Assembly (NCBI GenBank): GCA_034670405.1
Contig: JAXDDX010000045.1
Coordinates: 1,081,501-1,145,500 of the forward strand
Source: Hoplostethus atlanticus
Taxonomy: Eukaryota; Chordata; Actinopteri; Trachichthyiformes; Trachichthyidae
Reading direction: 5' to 3'
DNA: 64,000 nt
Part shown: positions 1 to 12,300 of the stretch, in pieces
Position numbering within the stretch: position 1 is the stretch's first letter
Layout: every line of letters begins with the position of its first letter
Translations under genes and position numbers: made by a program
Notes under the pieces: model-generated
Seen by the model: only the letters and a program-made list of their open reading frames with translations
The model's database searches: none
What the model was told of the DNA's origin: nothing

Positions 1-98
1 GCACAAGTTGTTTGGTTTGATTACGTTTGATGCCTCTGAGGTGTAGAGGTGTGGCGTCTCCTCAGGTGTGTGTTGCATCTCAGGTGTGTGGTGTTCAG

Positions 99-1669
99 GT
101 GTGGTGTACTGGTCGGTGCTGAGGTCGTGGTGTCGGGCCGTGGTTGAGTCGGTCTTCCTGGACTCGGTGACCTGCCAGGCCCGCTGCCTCCTGGTCGACC
201 ACGGAGAACGCCTCGTCGTCCCCTCAGACCAGTAAGACCAGTACTCTCAGCCTGACGGGTCCTGGGTTTCATTAATGGAGCCAGCAGAACCAAGCTTTCC
301 TTTCATTATGACCGATTATATTCTGATTAGGGGTGGGCGATATAGCCTTAAAATAATATCACAATATTAAGGGGTAATTTGTGGTAACGATATTCATGAC
401 GATATGAAAAAAGAAATTCTGAACAATGTTTTATTGGTTATTGCAGCAGCATTTATTAGTGCAAATAGTGACAACATAAGTCAAAATATAAACATAAAAG
501 TAGGTATAATAGTGTTTTCCTTGGGATCTTAAGTAAAAGTATAAATAACTAAAATAATATTTTAGTTTAACAATAACTAAAAGTAACTTAACCTTTTACT
601 CTTCAGGAGCCTGCAAAATAGTATCACTTAATAAAACTGACCTCAAATTTTGAAAAAAAAAAAGCAGCAATCCAAAGAAACCTTCAGTCAAAATGTAAAC
701 ACTGCTTATAAAAATGAAATAAAAATACTGTTAAAACTTAAAATAAAGTTGCCTCTAAATGTTTTGTGTAAACGTAAAATGGATTACCATCAAATGAGGT
801 AGAATGTCAGTGCTGGAACTGTACAAGTAAACACTTATTTTATACTTATACTATTACAGGTTAGAAGTAGCCATCCAGCTGGCAGACACATCACTTAAAC
901 CACTCGCAATATTTTCACCCATGTGATCATCGGGAAAGGAACTCGTCTCAAGGCAGGAGTTGCGTGTGTGTTGTTGTGTTTCCACCTTTAGCCGTAACCG
1001 TTTTAACCTAACCTAACCTAACCTAACCGAAGTAGCTCCCCTTTTAGCTAGTAGCTAGGATTCAGATACAAGCCATGCTTGTATCGTTCTGGTGCGCTAG
1101 GGTATGCAAATGCGTCAACACGACATCACGCCGCTATATCGTTAATATCGTGATATGACACTTTTTTTTCGTGTACAAATTTATACCGGTATTATCGTGA
1201 ACGATATGATATGGCACAGCCCTAATTCTGATTGGTTAAATGATCTATAAGGGATGATGATGTACTAATGTCTGACCAGACGTCTGGACTGTGGAGTGAT
1301 TAGATGTTACTCAGAAACAACAGACTTCACTGGCCAATCAGAATTGAGCTGTGTATTAAATAATAATATTTTCTAGTTCCTGTTGCCTTGAGGCCAATAA
1401 AACCCATTAAAGTCATTTTATTTTGATATAGTAGCAGCAACATAAAGGTTAAAACGAAAGGCTGCTAATTTCTGTCAATGCATTTTAAATGTGAAGTCTG
1501 TCTACCAAGTTTTCCATTTTTATCACATCGTCAGGAATGACGACGCAGCCGTTTGCTGGTTACCATCACCAAGAAAACTCTCTAAAGTCTGATGTAATGG
1601 GTTTTCAATTCAGGCCCCAAGGCAATAACAACCAGAACATCTGAAAGGGAGTGTGTATCTGGGTGATCA

Positions 1670-1716
<47 letters not shown>

Positions 1717-4700
1717 TATCATATCTCTATATAGTTTTAACTCTGCCGTTCTTCTTCTCTTGTTCTGACGAGGATCCAAGCCGCTGTGCAGGACTTCCTC
1801 CAGCTGCCTTTCTGGGTCAGGAGGTTCCACCTGGCGAGGATCAAACCCACAACCCTGCAAGTGTCCATCTGTGAGGAGAAGGCAGAGCTCATGTAAGGCT
1901 CGGTCAGAAGGATCGGTCAAACGCTTCCCAGAACAAACACATTAATACAGAACAGGATTAGTCAAGTCAACTTTATTGATGTAGCGCCTTAAACACAAAA
2001 CCCATTTTTACGTCATATCCGCCCCCTCTGCCCTGGGGGGAAACCATGCCAGGGGCCATAGTAGATACATGAAACTGAAGGGTTTTTATATTAGACTGAA
2101 TTTGATCAACAACCGTGTCAACCTGGGAGATATATTATGGTTGTTTTGTGCTATTGGACAGTAAAACCCTTACTTATTAATTTCTTGGTGAAGTTTTTCT
2201 TATACTGGCCAATCATAGTTTCACAACGTTGATTAGCCATATTCAATCATAAATAGGCGTTTTGACAAGTTTTCCCAGTAGCATTAGCTTCCTGAAACCT
2301 GCAGATAACTCCTAGCCCTGCTGTAGTGATGTGGGATCTCTCTGATTTGATGCTGTGAAATGTGTTTTTTGTCATTCTTCCTCTTTATTTGTTCCTCTCC
2401 AGTCCGTCCAGTCACTGGGACAGCTCTGCTACGCTCTATCTCCACAAGCTGTTACAAGGTAGGCAGGATGGACATTTACCAGCCACGTTCAGAACTGTAG
2501 ACCAGCTAGAGTCAAATCTATCAGGGGAAGTTTTGAAGCAACTTCACACGACGCCGCTGTGACAGAAAAAACACCCAGAACAGAAACTCTGGTGTTTTGT
2601 GTTTATGGTTTATAGCAATTTATGTATTGAGTTTCATTAAAACCGGTTGTAGGAATTAAAAAAATATAAGAGCAAATTCTAAGTTATGAAATTTCACAAA
2701 TGTATTTCATCACCTGTTTAGAGGTGAATAGACTGAACACCAGAAGCATGGAGAGTATTTCAAGAATTGATTAGTATTGATCAGTATTATCATACAACCA
2801 TGATGGAGACGTGTCCATGTAGAACTAGTGGTCGTGGTGGACAGATATTTCTGGATGTCCAAAGCCACTTTTGACTTTGTGTTGTTTTCCTGAAGCTTCG
2901 ACTCAGATGGAGGCGGTGCTGCATGAAGCCGAGGCTGAATCCACCCCCATCGAGCTCTTCCTGACCATGGGGAACATCAAGGTGAACTTCTACAACCAGT
3001 ATAGGATGCAGCAAGTCTTACATCTAACACAAGGAACTTCACAGAGCAACACAACAGGTTTAAACAACCGGTTTCAGGAGTCCTGCAGAGATGGTTGTCC
3101 TTCTGGCTGGTCCCATCGCTGCACAGGAACTCTGAAGCTCTGTTGGAGTGGTCACTGGGTTCTTGGTCACCTCCCTGACCAAGTCGCTTCTTGCCCGGTT
3201 ACTGAGTTTGGTCGGACGGCCAGTTCTAGTATACTCTATTGTATTTTTCTTTGCTGTATCCTGTTAGTATTTGCTGCTGCAGTGACCCAATTTCCCCAAA
3301 AGGGATCAATAAAGTTTCATCAAATCTCATAAAAACAACAACAAACCCATCATTTCTAAGATATGAGATAGTGTATATTTGGTAAGTATAAGTACTGTAT
3401 ACTACGTTTGTCTTTGACAATGTTGAGTGTCTTTCTGCAGTTTGTTGTCAGAGTGTGACACATGGGGAAGCTGATCACCAGTATTTTGATTTTGTTCAGA
3501 TCTGTGTGAACGACGATCTGGTGGCCAAGAAGTTTGCGTATTACAGAGAGTCAGTCGACGGCGGTGGACTGGATGAGGTAGACCGGCGTCCCGCCATGTT
3601 GGCCTCCCACATCTTCACCCAGACCAACACACCAACCGGACAAACCTGCTCAACTCCCGGTGAGTAGGTGGTACCGGTATGAACACCAGAGAAGAGCAGA
3701 CAAGTCCATCATGGTAGATCAAGTTAAGACTGGAACCAGGTTCTCATGGTGGATTGTGAACATGTTTTGTAGTGATGTTCATATTGAAACAGTGACTCAG
3801 GTCTGACTTTACCGCCAGTGAACTTGGAGAGAAGTCTGACTGCAGCAGGACCAGCTGACCTGATGACCTCCACCTCACTACCACAGGTTAGCAGCACTAC
3901 TCACTATACTACTGCTGGAGTACTGCAGTGAATATCAACACCTCCTGCTTCTGTCTTCTCTGCTGCTTTCAGAAGAGCCCACAACATGACCTGAAGACGC
4001 CTGACGGAGACGGGTCAAAGGTCATGGATGGACTGCAGGCTCCAGGCCACAAAGCAGAGAAAGGCCCAGACGCTGCTGCTGCTGAGAAGTGAGCTTACAT
4101 TTAGTTCAACGATGTTAGTAAAGATGAATGGTGATGGATGTGAAACACAACTCGGCATGTAGTCGGCTGCTGTTCGTATTTTCAGGGTTCTGGAATATCA
4201 TGGATGTTTTTATAAAGGGTCTCCTTCCAGCAGAATGCGTCTTCCAACTTGTTTCACACACACTACGTTAACTGCCTTGCTCAAGAGCAAGCAGTAGCCT
4301 ACTCCACAGTACTCTTAGTGCTTATAGCCGATCTACTGATGGGCTGTAAGACCAATTAAGGTATCATGAAAATGTGAAGCCTCTAATTCAGGTGTGCCTG
4401 AGTAGAGCTGAGGCTGAAACCTGCAGGACACGGGGGACATGAGGACTGGATTGAGAACCGCTGCTCTAAACAATCCAATGCTCTTTCCATTCAGTGACGG
4501 ATCAGAAGACACCGACTCCTCTCTGGCTGCAGCTCTGACCAAAAACCTCAGTCTGTTCAGGTGAGCTGACCTCTGCCAGGTACCTCTCATCGGATTGGCT
4601 GAAACCAACAGTCACATCTCACCTCCTCTCGTTTGATTGGCTGAAACCAGCAGCACATCTCACCTCCTCTCGTTTGATTGACTGAAACCAACAGTCACGT

Positions 4701-7700
4701 CTCACCTCCTCATTTGATTGGCTGAAACCAACAGTCACGTCTCACCTCCTCATTTGATTGGCTGAAACCAACAGTCACGTCTCACCTCCTCTCGTTTGAT
4801 TGGCTGAAACCAACAGTCACGTCTCACCTCCTCTCGTTTGATTGCCTGAAACCAACAGTCACGTCTCACCTCCTCATTTGATTGGCTGAAACCAACAGTC
4901 ATGTCTCACCTCCTCTCGTTTGATTGCCTGAAACCAACAGTCACGTCTCACCTCCTCATTTGATTGGCTGAAACCAACAGTCATGTCTCACCTCCTCTCG
5001 TTTGATTGCCTGAAACCAACAGTCACGTCTCACCTCCTCATTTGATTGGCTGAAACCAACAGTCACGTCTCACCTCCTCTCGTTTGATTGGCTGAAACCA
5101 ACAGTCACGTCTCACCTCCTCTCGTTTGATTGCCTGAAACCAACAGTCACGTCTCACCTCCTCATTTGATTGGCTGAAACCAACAGTCATGTCTCACCTC
5201 CTCTCGTTTGATTGCCTGAAACCAACAGTCACGTCTCACCTCCTCATTTGATTGGCTGAAACCAACAGTCATGTCTCACCTCTCGTTTGATTGCCTGAAA
5301 CCAACAGTCACGTCTCACCTCCTCATTTGATTGGCTGAAACCAACAGTCATGTCTCACCTCCTCTCGTTTGATTGCCTGAAACCAACAGTCACGTCTCAC
5401 CTCCTCATTTGATTGGCTGAAACCAACAGTCACGTCTCACCTCCTCTCGTTTGATTGCCTGAAACCAACAGTCACGTCTCACCTCCTCATTTGATTGGCT
5501 GAAACCAACAGTCACGTCTCACCTCCTCTCGTTTGATTGGCTGAAACCAACAGTCACGTCTCACATCCTCTCGTTTGATTGCCTGAAACCAACAGTCACG
5601 TCTCACCTCCTCATTTGATTGGCTGAAACCAACAGTCATGTCTCACCTCCTCTCGTTTGATTGCCTGAAACCAACAGTCACGTCTCACCTCCTCATTTGA
5701 TTGGCTGAAACCAACAGTCATGTCTCACCTCCTCTCGTTTGATTGCCTGAAACCAACAGTCACGTCTCACCTCCTCATTTGATTGGCTGAAACCAACAGT
5801 CATGTCTCATGTCCTCCACAGGTTCCTCAAGTTTCTGAATCCTGATTCCAGCCATCAGCAGCCAGTTCCCTGTGTAAGTTTATCCACCACACCGTTGGTC
5901 ACTGTAGCCTTTATGTGATGGGCGGATCGGCAGAAAAAAACCCACCAGAGCTGAAATTGGTCCCTCGTTCACTCATTCACTATTCACTATATAGTAAATC
6001 CATATAGCCACTATTTTCAGAACAAGTGAGTGAATTCAGACGGTGCTGTCATTACTGCGCGCCGAACATGTACAGCAATTGGCGACTGTTGCTGTATTCT
6101 GAAGGTCTTTAAACGTCTCTTGACAAACTATTCAAAACTTTGTCAAGTAACACGGTGATGTGTTATGATGTTAGGGCTCGCCTGCCTCCGCATTTAGCAT
6201 GTTGCTAAGTTTGCTAGTCGTTGCAGGCACTTAATGCACTGTATGCTAACACTTGTGACCAGGACAGAGAAATCTACCGGAGATGATTTTGGTGGTTCTC
6301 CGATTATAATATGGAACAGGGAAGCTTACCAGCGAGACAATTTCCCCAAAAAGTTGAAGGAATGCGTTTCAACAACCTTAAAACATCTGATCTGGATGTT
6401 TTGTTCTTAAATCAGACTCGTCTGAACGGAGAGCTGAGTGACGTTGGACCAGGAGAGACGACTGCTGCTCAAAACCCTGCAGCCGCCGACACCTTCACCG
6501 GACAGGACTAGTACGACATGACTTAAACACATAAACTAGTATATAGTGGATATATTTTTCCAGATTCCATAAAGACGATTGATCTGATAGTTTGGTTCCT
6601 TTTTATTTAACAGCAATTTTAACCATGAACTGATCAATCATAGCAATTAACCACAGTCTGAGGCCCCATGCTTTAAAAAATTTGATTATTTTTTGTTTTC
6701 ATTTGTTGTTATCCATATTTATGGCCTTTTTTTCATCACACACCTATTTGACTGTAATTGAGATGTATTTTTCTAACTTTTTAGCAGTGGAGAAAGTGGA
6801 GCTGAAGATCTCAGGGATCAGGTTGGATCTGTGGTGGCTGAAGGGCCGAGGTAGGACGTTCCTACCTGATTCTGATTGGATGTTGGTAGAGAAGATTTCA
6901 CCTGCACAGAACGGATTTGTTTTTTCCTTTTATATGTGTGAAAAAGCTGGAATAATACCCAGCACTGAGTGAATGATATGACTGTTGAGTAAAGACAGGT
7001 CTTATTGTGCTGGCTAGTTTCCAGGTTTGGAGGTTTTCCAGTCCACCTCATTTTCACTTTGGCACCACACCCCCCCCTCCCTCCTTTCCATCGACATTAA
7101 CCTGCATCCTGGGTGATCAGATTGTGTTCAGATAGAGCAGAAGGATGTACATTCAGCCAAGACACATTGAAGATCTGATCACCCAAACCAGCTTTGCTGT
7201 TACAGAAACACAAACAAACCAAATCCATCAGGCACTCTGACAGTAACATACTGGTGAGAAGGGATTGGTGGAGACGAAGATGTTAAAATGGAAATATTAC
7301 CTGAGGAAGTGACATTTCAGCGTGTTCTCTGGAAACACATTTTACTGGCAGGTGTAAATGTAATCCAGCTAAAGCGACACAATCTGGGCACCAGATGCAA
7401 GTTAAGACAAGCAGGAAAGGGAGTCCTGATCATGTCCAACCTCCCGGTGTTTGTCTCCCAGTAGTCCCAGTGCTCCCAGTAGACCAGTAGGACCTCCAGG
7501 ACCAGCAGAGAGATGCAGCAAGTTGAGCAGAGAGGAGGATCGGGCCTGTTCACGGTAAGACGGAGTAAACATTAATAACCTTCATGTCCACCAGAAAATC
7601 ACTTTCACTATTTGACCAGAGCGATTCACATTTTCTTCATATTCCCGTTACCCTGTCATTGTTATATATTGCCGCTATATTGATATTTTTATATTTCCAA

Positions 7701-9348
7701 CTATTATCATGCTTCACATATTTAATATTTGCTATTTGTTTTCATACATATTTCACATTTCTTCTTTTTATTTTATTTTTTATTCTTGCTTACCCTCATG
7801 ATGCTGTCTTCCATCCTTCTCTAGTATTGAAGTTGTCCATTGTGTTTTTTTCCGGCTGGTTTTCCACTCTGTCTGTTGTTTCTTGTCCAGGCTGTTGGAG
7901 TGGTTGAACCCAGAGCCTCTGAACCCTGATCCAGACGCTGCAGACGACACAGTAGATATTTTCAATTTATTCTGAACATCAAAAACAAAACGAGGGTGGA
8001 AAGACATGGAAAAGCATAGAACAAGATCTTGACAACTTAGTAGTAGTACTTTGTCTGTCTGGCCGCCGCCGGACGTTGCCACCGTGTTTACTGTCCCACA
8101 CAGCTTTCCTGTCTGACCGTCCCCAGGTGGTTCCCAGCAATCCCAGTAGGAGTGGGGTTCTGGTACACTCTGCCCTCCCAGTGGAGCCCTGCACCAGCCT
8201 GGACGACGCCCCCATCACCGACGCCCTCCGCAGGGTAAACCAGGACATGCTCTCAGTGTCGTCTTGAGGTTGTTCAGACATGTAGATCAGGAAACAAACA
8301 GAAGAGAGAGAAAATGATACAGACTGTGAAGGAGACACAAAATATCTCCTGAATGAATTGAACATCACAGATTGATATTAACAGTGGAAGAGGATCTGAG
8401 GGGATTTTTCCTCTAATGCTGAATCGTGTTACTCTTTAGGAGCCATGTGGTAAACGTGGTGTGTTCATGTTGGTGTCTGTCTGTCTGTAGGTCTTACTGA
8501 GGCGGCGGTATGGCGGCCCGTCGCTGGCCGATAGTTACTGCTGGCAGGCGGTGGCTCGCGGCTGCGACACCCTCCTCATCTCCCACAACGTCGACCAGCC
8601 CCTCACCTACCTCCCCCCCCTCCTCACCTACCTACAGCTCTCCTCCGTCTTCACCTCCCTCACCTCCTCCAGCACAGGGGTGAGTACATCAGTACCAGGG
8701 CTCAACTGGTTTATGAAGGCCAAAGGTCGAAGCTACTACTGCTACTACTGTAGTATTTATCACATGGAGTAATGCAGTTCCAGCTCTGACGTGATCTTGT
8801 TTTAGTATTATGTTGTTTTCGTTATTTTATTGTTTTTAATATTGTGTTGTTTTTATCATTGAAATTGAAAGCTAAAATAATCAATGTGGAAGTGTCTCAT
8901 GTAGTGAACCAAGGGCTTCAGATGCCCTACTGTCCTTTAAAAGGTTCCATAGTTTGGCCAACGTTGTGCTGCCACAAAATGTGGCGTTTTCATTTTGGAG
9001 CCAAACTCTCCAATGTTAACATTTCTAACTCCTGGTGTTGCTCTGTTTGTGTCCAGCCCATAGCGGTGCTGGTGTGTCCAGGCTGGGAGAAGGTCCAGAC
9101 GGTATCAAACCTGCTGGAGGACAGCCAGGTCACCCAGACCCTCCACCCCATCTCCATCCTGCTGGGTGTTGCCAAAGACGAGGCCAAGGCCGTCAGGATC
9201 CCCAAAAACTGTAGGCCTGTTGTTACCGCTGAGGACCGTCACTGTAATAGTGACTACTGTCGTTTCTGTCAGGGGGAAAGGTGTTAAAGATGATGCTTCC
9301 TCAACAAGTTGTTCTGGTGTGTGCTGTGCTGTGGAGAGTCCCCGCAAT

Positions 9349-9384
<36 letters not shown>

Positions 9385-12300
9385 GTCTGGCATTATTTTC
9401 AAACTGAGCAAATCTTACGCATTAGCATAGCAGCCTTTATTTATCAAGCCCTGAAAAAATAGATGATGTAAATATATTGTATTTCTAATATCCAGCAGAA
9501 CCGGGGCGTCCTGGAGGCCAGTGGTCTAAGGTGTAGACCACATAACCGTGACATCCTGGGTTTGAATCCGGGACCTATGTCGCATGTCATCCCTCTCACC
9601 TGATCTTTCCTGTCTCTCTCTACTGACTGTCAATTAAAGGCAAAATGCCAAAATAATAATCTTTAAAAAAAAAAGTGAGCAGAATTGCCCGAGCTTTAAT
9701 GTGAATTATTTCATCTGCTGGAACTGAAAGTACAACCACTTCTTCTACTGGTGGCCACCGAGCAGCACCACTGGAACAGTTGAGGGTTGAGAGCCTTGCT
9801 CAAGGGCAAGTTGTATTTTCATTCCTATGGTCGTGGAAAATCTGGCACAGTCCTGGAATTGAAGAATTGTTTTCCAGGCCCGGAAGAGTTATGGAAATAG
9901 AACATGTTCATATAGTTTTGGAAATGTCAAGTAAATTTGTCTCTGATCTTTTCCTCCAACCAGTGAAATGTTCCAGCTTGGCTGCTTGTTGATCCACTTC
10001 CTTTTTGAGGAATAAAAACCCAGATCAGAAATGTCCTGATAGTATCGGTCCTAAGAGATAGTTGGAGCAGAAATGAGACCTGGACATTCACACCAACGGA
10101 GCACGACTGTACAACACATTTCCCTCACAGGAAAATAAAGAAATTTAATTTAATTAGACTCAATATTGGTCCTGATGCTGTGTCATGGAATAGTCTTGGA
10201 AAAGTCAAGCAACAAGGTGTAGGGGCCTGTTTTAAGCCAAACTTCTCAAGGTTGCATGTCTCAACATATCTCAAACTAAGGTGGTCATGGGTTTCCTGGT
10301 TTCCAGGCTTGTTGCTGGTGACCACGCCCTTCAGCCTGGTCCGGCTGCTGGCCTGCCACTGCTTCCTGTTCCTGCGTCTCTATCACCTGGTTCTGGACGA
10401 GGTCGACCAGCTCTTCGCTCTGGCTCCAGACCAGGTAACATCCTGTCAGTAACGAATACTCTTGTCTCCATGTGTCCTCTCTACTCAGCAGCTGACTGAA
10501 GTTAAAAGGTAAAAAGTATAACTTAGTGTGTGTGTGTGTGTGTATGCTTTTCTCCAATCTTTCTAAACGCTCAGAATAATGTAATTTCATAAATGAACTA
10601 GAAATGCATTTCCCGCGGAAAATGCGTGGGATTGCTGGACGGGCAAACCGCAAAGTATTTACATGCGGGCTGTACCGGGCGGTCGCTAAGGTGTGCCAGC
10701 TGGTGTACCAGGGTGTCCTAGGTGGGTGCTAGGCCGTTGTTAGGGTGTTCTAGGCCGTTGCTAGGGTGTTGCTAGGGTGTCCTAGGCCGTTGCTAGGGTC
10801 TCCTAGGCCGTTGCCAGGGTGTTGCTAGGGTGTCCTAGGCCGTTGCTAGGGTGTTGCTAGGGTGTCCTAGGCCGTTGCTAGGGTGTTGCTAGGGTGTCCT
10901 GGGCCGTTGCTAGGGTGTCCTAGGCCGTTGCTAGGGTGTTGCTAGGGTGTTCTGGGCCATTGCTAGGGTGTTGGTAGGGTGTCCTAGGCCGTTGCTAGGG
11001 TGTTGCTAGGGTGTCCTAGGCCGTTGTTAGGGTGTTGCTAGGGTGTCCTGGGCCGTTGCTAGGGTGTTGCTAGGGTCTCCTAGGCCGTTGCTAGGGTGTT
11101 GCTAGGGTGTCCTGGGCCGTTGCTAGGGTGTTGCTAGGGTGTTCTAGGGTGTTGCTAGGGTCTCCTAGGCCGTTGCTAGGGTGTCCTAGGCCGTTGCTAG
11201 GGTGTCCTGGGCCGTTGCTAGGGTGTTGCTACGGTGTGCTAGGCCGTTGCTAGGGTGTTGCTAGGGTGTCCTGGGCCATTGCTAGGGTGTCCTGGGCCGT
11301 TGCTAGGGTGTCCTGGGCCCTTACTAGGGTGTTCTAGGCCGTTGCTAGGGTGTCCTGGGTCGTTGCTAGGGTGTCATGGGCGGTTGCTAGGGTGTCATAG
11401 TTGGTTGCTAGGGTGTCCTAGGTGGATCCTATGTTGTTTATAAGTCGTTGCTAAGGTCTAATATGTCATTGCTAACGTGTAGTAGCTGGAGCCAAAATGG
11501 CCACCTGGGTCCAACATGGCGGTGTTGTAGTCGCACTAGTAGTAGTGCTTCAAAGTTGTATGAAGTTGAGTGCAGTTGCATTACAAAAACATTGAAGTCT
11601 ATGGGAGTTCAAAATACATGGAGGTCTATGGGTCTCGAGCCGAAATGGCCGCCTAGAGCCAAGATGGCGGTGTTGTAGTGGCAGTAGTAGTAGTAGTAGT
11701 AGTACAATGTTGAATGAAGTTGAATGGAGTTGCATTGCAAAAACATTGAAGTCTATGGGAGTTCAAAATACATGGAGGTCTATGGGTCTCGAGCCAAAAT
11801 GGCCGCCTAGAGCCAACATGGCGGTGTTGTAGTGGCAGTAGTAGTAGTACTTGAAAGTTGTATGAAGTTGAATGCACTTGCATTACAAACACATTGAAGT
11901 CTATGAGACTACATGGAAGTCTATGGGAGTTCAAAATACATGGAGGTCTATGGGTCTCGAGCCGAAATGGCCACCTAGAGCCAAGATGGCGGTGTTGTAG
12001 TGGCAGTAGTAGTAGTAGTAGTAGTACAATGTTGAATGAAGTTGAATGCAGTTGCCTTACAAATACATTAAAATCTATGCGACTACAAAATACATGGAAG
12101 TCTATGGGAGCTCAAAATACATGGGTGTGTATGGGAGTACAAATACATGGAAGTCTATGGGGGAGTACAAAGTACTCCATAATTCATAAAGTACTACTAG
12201 TATGTCTTATAAAAGACATAGCACACCTCCCCCAATAATTCCGGACAGTTTGACATATGACACGTGCATGTAGTTCGAAAATTGCGGGAGGAGATACACT

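Larger units (their letters stand above)
99..3659 (+). other. tdrd12: TDRD12 exons, N-terminal Tudor block
   Basis: Exons 99-231, 1773-1892, 2403-2458, 2896-2981 and 3500-3659. The first carries the Tudor core (SWCRAVVESV, then a Cys-rich strand, then LLVDHGERLVV). The next carries the usual Tudor exit segment, with LPFWVRRFHLARI. The position that in a classic Tudor reads Asp-Tyr-Gly is Asp-His-Gly here, so the aromatic cage for methyl-arginine may be incomplete. The junction 231/1773 splits a Gln codon and reads straight through, which supports both exons. The 3500-3659 exon (ICVNDDLVAKKF, YYRESVDGGG) follows from a donor at 2982. Confidence 0.85.

Noticed and set aside
1007-1028. CCTAA-type repeats resembling interstitial telomere sequence
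   Set aside because: The unit is the 5-bp CCTAA, not the vertebrate CCCTAA hexamer, and it lies inside a hAT-type element.
4562-5815. CRISPR-like array of regular repeats
   Set aside because: There are no unique spacers, units are adjacent 40/42-mers, and the host is a vertebrate. It is a minisatellite.
9504-9575. tRNA gene
   Set aside because: A and B boxes are present, but the cloverleaf is incomplete and the sequence runs into a SINE body with an A-rich tail.
11255-12238. Leu/Gly- or Leu/Cys-rich reading frames on both strands
   Set aside because: They follow the period of the tandem repeats and have no splice or conservation support.
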